Numbered from the stretch's first letter, positions 12,021 through 25,543 are shown. The stretch is 64,000 bases of DNA from Xiphias gladius (GCF_016859285.1 NC_053410.1:23265558-23329557); one strand, 5' to 3'. Translations and numbers: made by a program. The notes: generated by a model from the sequence alone, not told the origin.

Positions 12021-14119
12021 AACAGAAGACATTATTGCTTATCTTTATGGATCCAATCATAACACTATGTGTGTTTGTCTGTGTGTGCACATTTGTGTGT
12101 GTGCAGGTGAAGGAGGGTGTATCGCTGAAAGCGCCGGAGGTCCTGGACTGGGCTTTACCTCTGCTTTTCTGGGATTAGAGGGGATCCAATGCCGTCCAAA
12201 TCTTATCCTAACCTACCATCCAGGCCAAACCAACACACACACTCCAGATCAAGCTGTGGGACAATAGACCTGGCTCTCTGTTAGTTTAACAGGTCTGGAT
12301 GCTTGCTAAAGGGGGATTGGGGAGGCCTGCTCTGATGTCCAAAGGCCCGGGACGGTGAGGGAGAGAGGGGGGAGTGAAGCATTGCCAAAGGGGAATGCGT
12401 ATGTGACTGTGTGTGCATGTGTATGTTCAAGTAGGGTCGCATAAGGCCATGTATGTGAGTGTGTATGTTTGGGACAGTGGAATGTGAGGGAGGAGAGGGG
12501 TGACATGCAGCAAGGGACATCCCATTAATACCAGACCTAATCTCCACCCTAGGTACTGAATATATACACACATGCATACACACACAGGGAGACTGACAGA
12601 CAGACAGCCAGATAGGAGGAAGAAGATGAAGTCAATGTTTTTATTCCAAACTGAAATGAAAAGGACGAGGAAATCTTTTCATTCCATTTGATATGAACAA
12701 CACCTACACTTACACTGACACACATCATCAGCATAACTTTTCACTTTCAATGAGTTTAACCTCTCATATTTCAACTTCACAACGCAAGTTCAAATGTTAC
12801 CATGTTTTTGGTACTAAATTTATAATCCTTAACATTTCAGTCCCGGCTCCTGGTCAGTCTTGGGCAGAAGTGACACTACATGTAGCAATTCCACTAGTTT
12901 ACCTACATTTCCTATTAATGTCCGGATAATGTAACAGCTTTAAAAGTCATGCAATTTTTCTATTAGCGAGCAATTTCTTACACTGAGTAGCAGGGTAAAG
13001 CAACCAAATGCTACCAAAAAGTAATGAGTCAGATAGTAACAATATAATAACAAATAATGAATTATATTTATATAGTAATAAATTAACCGACAGAAAAATT
13101 GACTATATTACTTGTTTGTTTTCTTTCAATTTAAAAAAGCTTCAGTTTATTCAGCTAATTTTCGTGTAGATTGTTGTGTGTTCTGTTACTTTTAACAAAA
13201 GTGTTGTATGTGTTGTTGTGAAAAGTAGCTTGTAGGTAGCTACAAGTAGCTTCCCCAACATAGCTGGTGACAAAACATGTATTTTCCAGACTGCAGTAAA
13301 CATGCATATAGAAACTGTTATGTCTGAAATGCAACAGGGCAGAAGCTGGCAGTGGATATATCTTGTCAGGTTGGTCAGTTTGTTTGTTGTTTGTTTTATT
13401 TTTTTTATAATTTTTTTTAAAATAAAGTGACAAAGGGAGCTCCTTGTCTACAATTTAAATCAAATCCATGTATCAAAAACTGGGTTTGATATAATGAAAC
13501 TCTCATGGATATAAACTTCAAATTTGGGTCAAACACCAATTTTGGTTTTCTGCATTATTTCAAATAAAATATCCTCTGAATTTCATTGTACTTTTAAGTC
13601 CCCTGCAAATTGTTTGAATTTAATATGTTCAGCAGTCAAATCTAAAATTACCCTATGGTTTCCCTTTTGAATTATTGTCAAACTACGTAGGTTACAGTGT
13701 TTTTTTAGAGTAAAATGTCTTTACCACTTCTTTTCATACAAGGCCAAAATAAGAATGATAAAGTGCATCAAAGGCCTGTTCATATGTCTAACATTTGTAT
13801 CCAGTTACTATGACTTAACAAAGTTTTAAAGAAGGGTTATTTCCCATAAGCTATTTCCCAAAGTCAAACTTTTCAGTGCACATGTGAGTATGAATGGTTA
13901 AATAAATTCCAGATTGCACCTTTAAACTCCATTCAGTGAAAATGACTGCTTCACCCGCACTGTGCTGTCAGGCTTAATAAATTTACCCTGAAAGCATGTT
14001 CTTTGCATGCAGCCTAATGTGTTTAAGCCCTGAGTCTGGGCAACATGTGCAAGCAAGTGCCTAGTGGCAAGCATGCACACACACACACACACAGAGCTGT
14101 AATCACCACCCCCCACCCA
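12021..14119. other. Gene-free stretch
   Basis: No gene supported. It has short TG and CA tracts (12,068-12,108 and 14,075-14,094) and long AT-rich runs (13,020-13,700). The block 12,105-12,210 is more GC-rich and non-repetitive, but no exon with splice sites or family match could be made from it. Confidence 0.4.
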
Positions 14120-14245
14120 GCTTTAGCTTATTAAGATGGGCAGATTTACAGCTGATGTTGAGCCGTAATTGGCGGTTTCACCAGGAGTGATAATGCAGCG
14201 GTGTCAGTCCTACACTCTGTAATTACACTGGAAATTATCTGCTAG
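14120..14245. promoter_or_regulatory. Candidate conserved non-coding element (homeobox-site cluster)
   Basis: Non-repetitive block with several TAAT-core sites (GTAATTGG, GATAATG, palindromic TGTAATTACA, AAATTATC) in about 125 bp. This pattern is typical of developmental enhancers. It is inferred from composition only; conservation was not tested. Confidence 0.2.
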
Positions 14246-14512
14246 TGTGTGATTGTGTTTTGGTCTTTTTTCATCCTTACGTATGTGTGGGAATGTGCAT
14301 GCCAGTCGGCATAACTGTATTTTAGCATATCTCCGTCAGTATGTGTATCTGCTTGTGTGTGCATGAATGTATACAGCAGGAAATGACAGAGCTCTTGTGA
14401 TGTTAAGTCCCATAGAAATCTTTGCTGTAGTTCCAGCTTCTCTAAGCTGAGAATGGCAACAATAACAACACCCTCAGCACTGGAAGGACTGATGTCAGCC
14501 TTTCCCCTCCCT

Positions 14513-14531
14513 TCACACACACACACACACA
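14513..14531. repeat. Short (CA)n tract followed by poly-C
   Basis: A short CA run with a C10 run shortly after (about 14,542-14,551). Confidence 0.85.
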
Positions 14532-14551
14532 AACAACTGACCCCCCCCCCG

Positions 14552-17500
14552 GATCGCTCACATCAGACACTGGCACAACATGCAAGTCTAAATTAGCCAG
14601 TCTTTACAAAACACACACAAACACGCGGCTTCTGTCGCTTCACTCTCCAACCTTTTTCTCGCACCCTCTGCTGAATAGCCACATTCATAGCTGTCTGTGG
14701 CGAAACATAAAACACTATTAATAAAACAGCAAGGGCCTGCTGAGTGACACCTGCTCGGCCCTGCCAACGTACACTTAAGCCCGCTCCAGCAACAAGTGTT
14801 ATCGTAGTCAGCCCTAAAGAAGGTATCATAAAAAATATGTTAGAGTTTAAAAATATAGATCCTGGAAGGCAATTTCTGTGTGGCTGGGGGAGGATGGTTG
14901 TACTGTAGCTTGGAGGTAGGGCAAGATGGCAGGGCAACAAGCATAACAGTATCTACAGCCGGTTGTGAGTGCGTGGACTGCAGGTTATAAACACCAAGCA
15001 TGGAGTGTCGGAGGTGATAGCCAGCCTGTATATAGGGCAGAGAAGAATACTACATACGGAGCCAATGGAATATTACCAGTGGGAGCAGTTTAGTGAGCTG
15101 TTGCATGGAGCCAATGGAAAATAAAGCTGTGCCATGCTGGTGGACGGGCCAGGTTGAGAGGAGAGGAGAGGAGAGGAGAGGAGAGGCAGAAGTAGAAAAG
15201 AAAGATGAAGATGATGTGCAGGAGAACATAGAGACGAGGAAAAGGGGACCTATGGGGGTCAGAGAAAGGTAAGGATGATGAGGAATGGGAGTATGCATTG
15301 TATAATACTAAACAGCAGTTGTTCCAAGAGTACTACATCACCCTTGGGTCCATATGGACTGGCTAGGGCTGCTGCCAGATTTGCTCATTAGCAATTTTTC
15401 ATTGTGCTTTTTTTGTTTTATTACATTTCTGTCACATATTAAAACTTGGATTTTTAACTTCATATTAACAAAATTGATTTCTTACATTTTCAAATGTGTC
15501 AAAGGAAAGCAATAAAATGATTCATAGTAGAACCCTGGTTAAACTGCATCGTTACTACACCACACCAAAGCTCCAGGTAAAGAAAACATGGCACAGCAAT
15601 GCATGGTGGTCCCATACAGTTATGGTGATGACCTGCTGGAAGCTAACAGATCAGGTAACATCACCTCTGCCTTTTTTCTGCTGCGTGCGCGTCAACATCA
15701 CGAGTTAGCCAGGAGCTTGCACCATTGCAGACATTTTGAAAATGAGCAACCTACAACTGTCTCCAATGACCGACATGATTTTTGTTCCATATAGCAACTG
15801 TAATCTCGGAGGCAAGGGACATACAAAAGAGAGAATCCACATAATCATCCATACACTTTTTTCGACATCTAGTCTACACTAAAGTTCAAAGGTCAGTCCT
15901 GTATCACCTGAAAGCCCAAAATGCTTTGAGAAGCAGCTCACCCAATTCTCATACTAAACAAAACTGCAATGCAGTCAGTAGGTACTGACTGTTAATGTGG
16001 TGGCAATATACATCCCTCTACAAGGCTGTCAGGATTAGCAATTATTAAAAAATACAATGGAAAGATTTATCACTGAATTTTTAAACAAGTTACTATGTTT
16101 TGTTTATATGTTGTATTTTGTGGTTCTGTATTTTTATGTTGTAACTGTTTAGTTAGTAACAGTTAGCAGTTTCCACTTTTACACAACAAAAACAAAAGTT
16201 AATAATAGTAAGCCAAATTTAGCTGTTCCTCTATTTAAGTAGTATAGTAGAGCACAAATGGACATGTAGTATCTGTAATAGTCAAAGACAAGTAAATGCA
16301 GCAGTCTTATTGTCTCAAGCAGTTGGTAAAAGCAGTTTGCACCAGTTTGCACCAGTTTCAACAAGCATGAATCATAAACTCTGATATTGCAGGGATGGAG
16401 GTCAGAGGTCATGTGCTGAGGTGGAGTCAGAAGACTTGAGTTTTCAGCCTCTGACAAAAGAGAATAGCATCAGCACTGACTCTGATTGGAAGATCGATAT
16501 CACTTTTCAACATTTTTAACAGATTGGCTTTTGATATTTTTCATACACTTCACTACAAAACATTACACTAAACATTACACTAAACTCTGACACTTAGCTC
16601 TCATTGAAGTACATGGGATATTGTGAGTCTTCTCAACAGATCACAGATTCTGGGATATCACAGAGCCTGAGCACTATGCAGCACCTGTAAGTCCACTTGC
16701 TTCCCTGCCCATAACCACAGGCGAGGACGGGGGGCTGCAGAGTTTTCCCAGGCTCAGCCGAGGTGAATATAAAGGCAGCTCTGTTCGCTCACTGCCTGCA
16801 TCTCCCGCTCCATCTCTTTGATCTAGGCGGCCATGTCAGCAGCTCCCAGGCCCCAGCCACCATACAGCCCTTCATGTGCCCACGGGGAGCGATAGGCTGG
16901 TCGCCGACAAATCCACACAACACCCGGACGGAACTAATGCACACACACACACATCCACCTATACATATACATGTGCTTGGTTGTGCCCTGTCTGCCTGCA
17001 GGCTTTTCAGTTTATGATTTAATAAGCTGTATCAACTGCTAACCAAAATGTAAAATTAAACTTTTAGCTTTTAACTACAGTAGTAAACGTTATTTTAACA
17101 GTGTCTGCAAGCTTGAGCAAAGATTGTTTTTTGCATTAAAGTCCCACTGCAAGTGAACAAATCATGCGACATCACCTCTAGCTCCCTGTGGGTGTATCAA
17201 TTAGCTTGCAAGCTGGCTAATAGCTTGTTTATTTACAAAAACTCTATGAATAAGAACTCTACAACCATTTATGTGACAAAGTAGGTCTTGATTGTTGAGG
17301 AAGATACAATTCAGTACCATTCTGATACTTAAAGTTAGTGAGGACTGTGTCTTTTCGCTGTTCAAAAAGACCAACAGAGCGATGAGCCTGCTGGTCAATA
17401 AAAAATCTAGCGTTAGCTGATTGCTATACATTCTAGATAGATAGCATTTGAGTACTTACCGACAGCTAACATTAGCTAAAGCTAGTAAATAAAAGTCCCT

Positions 17501-19964
17501 CAGTTACACTTATCGCAGTCTGCAGCTACTGATGTTTTGGCCACTTGTGAACACAACATTGACATGTCAATATCAAGTCCCTTAATCCAGCAGTTTAGGA
17601 GCAGTATCATTTTTTAAGAGTCATGTCTTTGGCCATCTGATGCATAAGTCCAAAATTCCCTCTCTTTTAGCTCTCTTTTTGGTCTCTACCAACTCTTTAG
17701 CTGTTAAATTCACAACTATGCTCACCAGCTGGTCTCTAACTGTGTCTGTCTGCTGTTTCGTACTGAGCAGGTTTTATGCAGTGGGCATTTAGAGGTTTTT
17801 CACTTCAAAAATAACACTATGAGAGCAGCAGGAGTGAATAAAAGCAGTAAAGATACAGCCCGGACTGCTAAAACTCGCTATAAAGCTCTGTAGCCAAGGG
17901 GAGCTACAAGCAGCCCATTCACATTGTTTTCACATTCACAAGTGTATCTGATATTCTTTTCACTGTTATCATTAAAAATATTTAAGTACATACCACTAAC
18001 ATCCATCATCCATCTTAATTACCTTAATCAAGGTCTCTGGACATTTAAGGCTGAGCAGCAACTTGTTCTGTAAGTCTATGTAACTACAACAGTAGCTAAA
18101 ATTACTCAGCATCTAATGGGTGACAAGAGTTTTAACAGTTTAGAAGATAGTATTAGAGAGGTATCTGATATTTGCAGCTTTAAAAGACGTGGCTTTACAC
18201 ATTATAATTCAACTATTACAACAGTGATTTTAAGTATTGTAGCTATATATACAAGTAATGTAGCTATCATTAAATCTGAGCTTTAATAAATTCATCTTTT
18301 AGTTACAGTTGAACTTTCAATGTGTCGACTTCAAGCAAAATGCTGCACAGTTAGGCCCCAGTCAAACAGAGATGGAGTTACTCAATCATCACACTTTTCA
18401 ATCATACGATTTTACAAGTCCCTACAAATTCCCATTTGTTTAGTGTGATCAAAAGCAAAACAAGCTATTTAATATGGCTTATATAAATTCTCATATCATT
18501 ATTTTGTAGCTAAAAGGTTTACAGTTTTCACAGTATTGTTTATTGCACTCCTTGGATAATGTAGTGAACCCTTAGAAAAATACTAATAGGCCCATTGGAG
18601 CCTCTTTCAGATAATCCTACCTCAAATACTGCACACATGCGAAGTGGGAAACTTTTTAAAGGGAAATATGCTGTACACAAACGTACAAAAAAACATAAAC
18701 ACTGGAGAAAAGTGGGATTATACATTCATTCATAAAATTGGGTTAAAATATGCTCACACACACACCAAGCATATTTGCCTAGATAAACACATGCACAGAT
18801 TCCCTCTCACACACACATACAGTAAATTTACAAAAACACACCAATCAGGTGTCCTTCCCTCCTTTTCCAGCTATGGTGACATTAAGCTGGCTGGGTAAGT
18901 AGAGTACACAGTGGCACAGGATCAGACAGTTCGCTTCCTCTATCAAAGGTCATCATTCTGTTATTTATACCATCCATATCTGACTCATACTGTGATTGCT
19001 ACACAGTGAGCAAAGCAGACACAATGGAAGTCTCATAAATCGGAGGATTGTTGAAACACACCTGGCTTATGCCAAAATGAAGATTATGGTGTTTGTCGTA
19101 GCAACAAAGTAGTGAATACACAAGTCATGGTGACCTGAGGCAAGTGTGTGTGTGTGTGCGTGTATGTGCGTGTGTGTTTATTTCATAGTCTTTTGTGGCA
19201 GAAGCACATGTTTTAAAGAAATTTACAGATCTGAAACTTGCGTGTGGGTTTATCTACAATACATATGCTAACTGTTCACTGGAAAAGACAGAGCAACAGT
19301 CAAGCCAAATACATATTGGTATTAAAACATATAAGAACTCTTCTCTCTTTTCTATGATGAGTTCAAGTCAGTCCATACAAGATTGCTGCTTGGGTCAGAC
19401 TCTCAGGAAAGACCCTTTTAGGGATTCTGCTCCTCCATCAGGTCACACACTCTTCCTCTTCAGGAGGGCTCTGCACACACATAAATCAAACGTACTTCCA
19501 GCCCTCTCCTTTATTTGTGAAATATATCTGGATGGGAAGACACGCTGAAGAGGATATGGTTGTTCACCAGGCCCTGTCATACCAGAGTCCGGGGTCAGGG
19601 GAGAGACTGGATAAAAAACAAATCTCTGGCTAGGATGATAATACTACTATACCCATGCTGTTATTTCCTTTGACAAATGAAAGCCTCCGACCTTGCTGGG
19701 AAGATATAGGAAGCTGCAGAAGTTTCAAGGAGTTTCAAGTCCGGGTTTCCTGGAAGTTATGTGACACTGCAGTAGTTTGTTGTGAAAGTTTAAGCACAGG
19801 TTTCGTGGATATAAAACAAGAGAATAAGTATGTTCACATGCACCTATACACTCACAAAAACAGTGATTCATACAACATGTTGCACATCTGACCCAGGAGA
19901 GCGTAAATGGAGAGTGAAGTGCGGCAAATCCTTTAAAACCGCTGTCATTTCCAGGAATATTGTG
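14552..19964. other. Gene-free stretch
   Basis: No coding exon was recognised over 5.4 kb. It contains a GAGAG pentamer array, short CA and TG tracts (16,936-16,952 and 19,144-19,178), and AT-rich DNA. A TATA-like ATATAAAGG at about 16,767 is not followed by a plausible reading frame. The 117-codon frame at 19,195-19,548 has no recognisable domain. Confidence 0.4.
15154..15186. repeat. (GAGAG)n pentanucleotide repeat
   Basis: About six AGGAG units. The same motif recurs inside haao intron 4 at 43,342-43,368. Confidence 0.9.
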
Positions 19965-19967
19965 TGC

Positions 19968-20012
<45 letters not shown>

Positions 20013-20030
20013 TGTACGTATGTGTGTGTG
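19965..20030. repeat. (TG)n microsatellite
   Basis: TG run with CG and TACG interruptions. It is an inverted partner of the CA run at 20,136-20,191. Confidence 0.93.
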
Positions 20031-20133
20031 ATTGGAGTTGGCAAAAGAGCCAGGCTGTTGGAGGGATGTTTAATTAGGTTAAGGAGGTGCAGCAGGGAAG
20101 ACAGCCAATTGGTCTCACACACCCTTGTCCTTG

Positions 20134-20135
<2 letters not shown>

Positions 20136-20191
<56 letters not shown>
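20136..20191. repeat. (CA)n microsatellite
   Basis: Perfect CA run about 105 bp downstream of a TG run, giving the second CA/TG inverted pair of the window. Confidence 0.95.
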
Positions 20192-20193
<2 letters not shown>

Positions 20194-21409
20194 GTAGACA
20201 CTCCACTTCTCAAGTGTTTCTGGCTCCTCGGGCTCAGCGCAGTGTTCAGTACACTGTAACTATACAAATTTCCAGCTGCCACCTGCTGCTGCACTCACTT
20301 CTCATTACTCCTGAGTGAGTCAGCACAACTTTCAATAACCAGCAACCTTTCATTTATTTTTAGTGTCTGTAGAAATTGGCAAAGCAAATGCGGAAATGTA
20401 TAATAAGGAATTACCTTTGACCTTTCCCCCAACCATACGGTAATTTAGCATGCACTGTATGCTTGTCTTTATTTTACCATGCTTCTCCACAGTAGAGGTA
20501 AACGCAGACAAACCTGGGAACTTCTTTATCGCATGTCTTAGTTAAAAGCTTTGCCTAGAGGCACAATAGCTCCCCACCTCAAAATACAGCCTTGTCATTC
20601 ATTTCAGTGAGGCTACTGCGCTGGCACAGCAGGATCCAGACAACTGGAGAGCTGCAATCGTGGTGCAATCAAGTTGCACTGTGCTCTGCAGTGGTACACA
20701 GACTGTCTCTCCTCAGTACAACCAGGTAGCATTTCCAAACTCTGTCTGGTTGAACCGAACTGCTCTCTCTTATCTCATCTAGTACAGTTGCTCCTGCTGG
20801 CCTAGCGTTACTGCAGATACCTGTGCTGTTCACTGCAGAGCAGTGGGTCGGTCAGAAGCTGGATTCGTTCACTTGTTTACCAAAATACCGTTCATCGTCT
20901 GGGTTTAGTTTGAGAGGCTATATCGTCAGATAACATCAGTGCTGTGGTCTGTGGAGCACCAACATTAATCCCGGAACTTACTCACTCCTCCTGACAGCAA
21001 CACTAAACATAGCTGACTGAAAGCGACGTCAGTGCTACCTCCACTTCCACAGCACGTGATCGTTACATTATCCTACCTTTTCATAAATGTCGACGTGCTG
21101 CCTGCGTGTTTTTGTAGTTTGTCTCAGCCGTTTTGTTGCCGCTCATTGTGTAGATCTCAGTGGATTGTAGATGAATTTAGTCCATAAATACGTTTCTTCC
21201 AAGAATAGGTGACGTCAGATAACATTACTGACGGACACATAACTTTGCAAGGTGTTTCTCATTAAGGGTAGAGCAACAGGTCAAGCAGCTAAATCATATT
21301 TTGAACAGCGGAAGAAACTGTTTTACCAATCAGGAGATATAGTGTGTGCTCCCACAGATGCATGCAGGTTGTTGAATACAACCTTGTATTAAAACTTATC
21401 CATTTGTCC
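20192..21409. other. Gene-free stretch
   Basis: No gene supported. The 20,380-20,500 block is non-repetitive and contains TGACCTTT-type half sites. It may be regulatory, but nothing firm can be said. Confidence 0.4.
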
Positions 21410-21575
21410 ATCCTTCACATTATTGTTTAGTTTTTATTCGTTGAAATTCTGTCATGGTTCTCGTTTTCAAAGTATACTTTTTATTTAGTTTTAGTCTCAT
21501 TTTTTGTCGTGAAAAAAAAAAGATTAAAAAAAAAATCAAGGAATGTTTTTAGTTTTTAGTAACGAAATTAACACT
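21410..21575 (-). repeat. Short interspersed repeat fragment, GTTAATTTCGTT type
   Basis: The minus strand starts GTTAATTTCGTTACTAAAAAC and continues with alternating AAAAC and GAGAC motifs. This resembles a common teleost repeat whose copies carry CGTTGAC and AAGAC words. A similar stretch lies at 63,515-63,700. Confidence 0.45.
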
Positions 21576-21654
21576 GAAATGCATCTACCTCTACAAGACA
21601 CATAAATATGCTTTACTCCTCTGAAGTGTAACTACATCATAGCCTCTGCAGGGT

Positions 21655-21760
21655 CTGTCCCCCATGATAATGGAATTAAGGTGACGCTGTAATTAACTGA
21701 AATTAGCCTCCCTCTCACTGAGGTGATTCCAGTACATACAGTCACGCAGAGGGTGTAAAG
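21655..21760. promoter_or_regulatory. Candidate conserved non-coding element
   Basis: Non-repetitive block with ATAATGGAATTAAGG, GCTGTAATTAACTG and AAATTAGC, a cluster of homeodomain-type cores. It has the composition of a developmental enhancer. Conservation is untested. Confidence 0.2.
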
Positions 21761-22270
21761 TGCTGTTTTCTTATTGTATTTTGTTTGTATTTTTTATCTG
21801 ATGTCTGATCAGTGCAACCATGGAATGTTCTGTAAGTGTGAGGGCAGTGATCCGTATTGGTGACTTACAGCCTGTGAAGACAATTCATGGCTTTGTGGTT
21901 ACAGACAGTTGTTGGCTAGCTTGTGAAACTGCTAAAATGTAAAAAAAAATGTATATCTCTTCTGGTGTTTTTGTAGCAGTTACCAAGATTCAGCAATATT
22001 AGCTGCATTACCACCAGTCTCTGGACTGGATTAGGGCAGACCCTGATTTTCAGTAGGCTCATTAAAACTAAGACTGATGCAGTCAGATTTGTGTTGTGCT
22101 CAGCTGTTACTCTGAACTTTGCACTACTACTGTCACAGTACAAGTGTGTAGCACCCAGTGAATTACAGTAACAGTGCTGTCATAAGCGCTCTGTCAAAAA
22201 ACCTCAGGGTAGTTCAGCAAAAAAGAAACAACTACTTGATTTTAGCTCAACTTTTAAATGCATGTGTCAC

Positions 22271-22736
22271 TACACAATCTGAGTCGACCATAGATGTGAG
22301 TCGCATATGTGCGAGCACATGGCACATAAGGTCCGGCATCTTGGACAGCTACTTCCGGATTACATCAGTAAATCATTGCATATTGTAGATTATAAAGATA
22401 AGTATAGTGGGTTTCAAGTGGATATGCAGATGCTGGAATCCGGCCAAATTTGAAGAAGATTTTGTTAACCGTACTGGGTTATGTAAAAGCATGGACCACC
22501 TTCTCACAGTCTGGAGTTTATGGACTTTTCATTTGATTTCTCAAAACAAAGAGGATTTTAAATGTAATATCGTCCGTAATATGTCCTTTGTCACCTTTAC
22601 AACCCCACACATAAAACATAATATCACTCTCATGATGACCTTGTAACACAAATTAATTCACTCATCTTCATCTCTTATCAGTCATCTACCAATGGCGCAT
22701 GTGTGACTCACATCTATAGTTGACTCAGATCGTGTA
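22271..22736. mobile_element. MITE with ~45 bp terminal inverted repeats and TA target duplication
   Basis: The left end (CACAATCTGAGTCGACCATA onward) matches the reverse complement of the right end (CACGATCTGAGTCAACTATA onward), including ATAGATGTGAGTC on both sides. Each terminus is flanked by TA, the usual target duplication of Tc1/mariner transposons. The 466 bp body has no transposase, so it is a non-autonomous element. The frames at 22,158-22,388 and 22,407-22,646 overlap or lie inside it and are not genes. Confidence 0.75.
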
Positions 22737-22942
22737 AAATGTACAGTTCCCTGTAGCATTCCCCTTAAATCAACTGGTAACTTTCCAGACTTTAATAATC
22801 CTTCGTCAAAGGAGTATAAAAGTTGTTCAGTGTCTTTGTGTCTGATAGTCATTTAATGGACTTCCTGGATTATATTAAGTCGGCTGCCCTTTGCACTGCT
22901 TTGCCGTACAGATACTCTTAGTCTAAATTCACACTTACACAA

Positions 22943-22960
22943 TGAACCCCCCCCCCCACG

Positions 22961-23023
<63 letters not shown>
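22943..23023. repeat. Poly-C plus (CA)n microsatellite
   Basis: A C-run near 22,947 followed by ACGACC and a perfect CA run from about 22,963 to 23,023. Confidence 0.93.
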
Positions 23024-23027
<4 letters not shown>

Positions 23028-24012
23028 AAACTATTCTGACCGCTTGCTGCTAAAGATGATGATGATGATGAAGTGTGAGGGACGTTCACAGTTTACCTTG
23101 TGAAAGTGGAGGTTAAAAAATGTAAATCGCACATCTGGGAATTCTTCACCAGATGTGCCCCCCAAAATTCACAAACTTCCCATGAAGAACAGTCACATAA
23201 TTGGCTTGTAGGAACAAAACATTATCTCATGTCTTCCTCAAAACTCATTCAGCCCTCCCTGGCCGTAGGTTATATCCAACACACACACATTTCCCCTTCT
23301 GAAAAGGCACACCTCTGACCTCAGAGTTTTTCTGGTGTGCGGCCAGGCAAAATGACATCACTTCCTTTTGGCAGCTTGACAAATGCTTCATCAGTGAAGT
23401 TGCCCCAGGCTTGAGAGAGAGAAGAGTGGAAGAAAAAAAAAAAACAATAATGATAATAATTATACCTTCACACGTAATGAGCAGAGCCCACGGGCCACAA
23501 TACATAATAGCTGTGCCTGGGAGCTGTCAGACAGTTAGATAGTGAGTGAACACTCAATGCTAACTAAAGACAGATGTGAATTATAGCTTGTGACACATAA
23601 TTGTGTGGTTAGTAACCGGTTGGGGGCAGGTTTGGATCTAAATATCTTAATATACCGTTGCGGAACACCTTTCAAAATGTTGAAACGCTGTATTTTAGTA
23701 GTTTGGTGTTATGGGTCAACAATTATTGCAATATCTGTGTTTTTGCTCAGTTTCACAGGGATTTCAATGCATGTATATTGTCCCACGATGCTTTTGGCAC
23801 AAAGTATTCTTGTGGGAGGCAATTATCCTAAAGTTGGTAGTTTTGACAGGTAAATAATGGCTTCGTCATAATGGTGGTTTTGAATTCATGACAAGTGTAT
23901 TTACCATTTATCAAATAAAAGTATTGTTAATAATGTGAATATTAATGTGATATTTTAATCAGAAAAGATTGCATTGATGTGCAGACTTTTAAGTATTATG
24001 TGCACAAACACA

Positions 24013-24016
<4 letters not shown>
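23024..24016. other. Gene-free stretch
   Basis: No gene or recognised repeat. Contains a short GAT trinucleotide run (about 23,056-23,071) and a poly-A tract. Confidence 0.4.

Positions 24017-24102
<86 letters not shown>
24017..24102. repeat. (TG)n microsatellite, 43 units
   Basis: The longest perfect dinucleotide run in the window. Confidence 0.97.
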
Positions 24103-24103
<1 letters not shown>

Positions 24104-24789
24104 ATGAAGATGACTGGATAATGAGAGAGGGAGAGTAATGCTGCATCAAAGATCTGAGCACAGGCCTTGCCAAAACACCTACAGACTCACGCTTACACTG
24201 CCTTCGGGTTCTGTTTATTCTCAGGTCGCTCCTTCATCACATACTTTTTGTGTGGTTCTCTGTCGTCATCACACACTCTCCCACTCTTCTTTTCCCATCA
24301 AACACTTTCTCCAATTTCTCACTTTTAGTTACACTATCATTCGTACTTGTGCGCGCACACCCTCTCCATTAGAATGAAATGGATCCCCAATCTGTATAGT
24401 CAAATCATAACAAACCGAAGCTATTGTACAGCCAAAGACAGGATGACCCACATACTGCTCAGACAGACAAAATGTGTCCCAAGTGGAATGTGTTGGTTGA
24501 TATGAACCGTACAGTATAACAAGTACTAACCCCTGGTCTAGTAATACTGCACAGCTTGTTCTGACATAATGGAAACAAAACAAAAAAGATTTGCAGTGTA
24601 TGTACACTGGTAGACTGCTGTTAGTACACCGTGCACTGTCAAATTACATTTTATGAGAGGCACCAATTTCGTCAAGACATTGTTTGGGTTTGAGACAAAA
24701 CATGATTTGGAAAAATTCTTGTCTCGTGAAGGAAACAGCTTTTTTGGTGAGTCGGCCTGTTAAGTAAAGGGAAAGTAGACACAAAAGCA

Positions 24790-25300
24790 TTCACGTAGCT
24801 TGCAGTGCTCCAAGATTTAGCGTACACTAAATTGAGAGTTAAGGCCCCATGCTGGAACTTGGGCATACACTGTGTTGATTCAGTTGATGTCATGCTATTA
24901 TTTCAGCACTATATTGAGAGGCAGTAGGTGCAATGCTAGCACTTTAGCATATGCTATTTTTAGAGACAGTATGCTCTGTGCTCACACTTTTGGACATTGG
25001 CAGATTAGACAATAATAGTTTTGCTACACTGAAAGACAACAGACACGGTGCTAACGTTTTAGCACATGCTATGTTGAGATACAGTAGGCAATGTGATAAT
25101 ACTTTAGCATGTGCTATGTTGTGAGCCCATAAACTCCATGCCAATACTTTTGCCTATACTACACTGACATAAAGAAGGCTCCATGCTAAAGACACTATGC
25201 TAACACTTTAGCATAGGCATTGAGAAAACAGTAACCTCTGTGCTAACGTTTTGAAAACACCACATTAAAGGACAATAGGCTCCATGCAAAAACTTGCACG
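24790..25300. repeat. Degenerate ~45 bp minisatellite
   Basis: Roughly nine diverged tandem units built on GGCTCCATGCTAACACTTT followed by AGCATATGCTATGTTGAGACAGTA. Good units start near 24,918, 25,036, 25,080, 25,170 and 25,225; others are worn or truncated. Period is about 44-47 bp. Confidence 0.65.
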
Positions 25301-25543
25301 GAGGAGGGAGGAGAAAAGACGACGCTCGCAGACTGAAAAGGTTCCTGCAAATGTTGGTACAAGCAAGTACGGTGCGGTGATGATAGGGACTGTGATGGAA
25401 ATGTACGGGAAAAAATGACAAAGTGTGTTTGCTGGATCAGGTGGGACTTGGTAATGTCTTCAGTAGTTTTGTTGAAATGTTCCCGTCCCATACTTATTAT
25501 GAATACTCCTTGCTTGAGTGGATAATCAAGTACGCATTGCAAC

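Noticed and set aside
16763-17017. TATA-like box followed by an open frame
   Set aside because: The frame ends in a CA-repeat (Thr-His) and has no family similarity; a lone TATA word is common by chance.
19195-19548. 117-codon plus-strand frame
   Set aside because: No domain, no splice context, no codon pattern; probably chance.
24790-25300. CRISPR-like array
   Set aside because: Units are tandem and diverged without unique spacers, and the genome is eukaryotic.
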